DNA of 6,084 nt. It comes from Chlamydiia bacterium. Lineage in GTDB: Bacteria > Chlamydiota > Chlamydiia > Chlamydiales > FEN-1388. Positions 6,003 to 6,084 of the stretch are shown piece by piece (position 1 is the stretch's first letter; each line of letters opens with the position of its first letter). The DNA is taken from NCBI GenBank assembly GCA_028293095.1, contig JAQGPK010000057.1, forward strand, positions 1 to 6,084. Reading direction: 5' to 3'. The translations under genes and the position numbers were made by a program. The notes under the pieces are model-generated. The model made no database searches and was not told the origin of the DNA. It saw only the letters and a list, made by a program, of their open reading frames with translations.

Positions 6003-6053
6003 AAAAATCATGTACGGTACTGTCAAAAAATGACAGTACCGTACATGATTTTT
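6003..6053. terminator. Bidirectional intrinsic terminator (23-bp perfect stem)
   Basis: Positions 6003-6025 and 6031-6053 are perfect reverse complements around an AAAAA loop (6026-6030). The outer five pairs are A on the left and T on the right, so each strand ends the hairpin in a U-run, as expected for termination in both directions. It lies 13 nt beyond the beta-lactamase-like stop. The bidirectional form hints that the next gene to the right converges on this site. Confidence 0.8.
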
Positions 6054-6084
6054 GTTTAGTATTTTATATCTTTATCCGCATAAA

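Overview
The window looks like a piece of the chromosome of a bacterium that lives with or inside eukaryotic cells. The clues are a cysteine-containing leucine-rich-repeat (LRR) protein of eukaryote-like type, moderately low GC, sparse regulation, very tight gene packing and a mix of unrelated hydrolases. A Chlamydiae-like (environmental chlamydia) or similar host-associated lineage is my best guess. It rests on gene style only, and nothing here proves it.

Layout, left to right. Positions 2-634 (+) hold the C-terminal part of an LRR protein built from 141-bp tandem repeats; the gene begins outside the window. Converging on it at 642-1271 (-) is thiamine pyrophosphokinase (thiN). Directly upstream of thiN, separated by one base, is tRNA-Leu(CAG) (1273-1356, -), so tRNA and thiN are probably one transcript. 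The 67-nt gap at 1357-1423 appears to hold divergent promoters. To its right is a dienelactone-hydrolase-family protein (start preferred at 1454, to 2161, +) whose nucleophile position is glycine. Two bases beyond its stop lies the stop of a convergent lipoprotein sulfatase (2164-3807, -). Upstream of the sulfatase is a small SnoaL/NTF2-like protein (3910-4284, -). A 232-bp divergent region (4285-4516) with a perfect TATAAT for the NTF2-like gene and a doubtful open frame separates it from a 490-residue serine beta-lactamase-family hydrolase (4517-5989, +). That gene is closed by a 23-bp perfect inverted repeat (6003-6053), a probable bidirectional terminator.

How the genes relate. Apart from the likely tRNA-thiN transcript, no shared pathway is visible. 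ThiN makes thiamine diphosphate from thiamine, consistent with thiamine salvage. The sulfatase is probably anchored in a membrane and needs a formylglycine-generating enzyme encoded elsewhere. The beta-lactamase-like and dienelactone-hydrolase-like proteins lack visible signal peptides and are probably cytoplasmic. I found no CRISPR array, insertion sequence, phage gene or convincing novel multi-gene system. The most interesting points are the dimeric organisation of the LRR repeats, the one-base tRNA/thiN junction and the missing hydrolase nucleophile.
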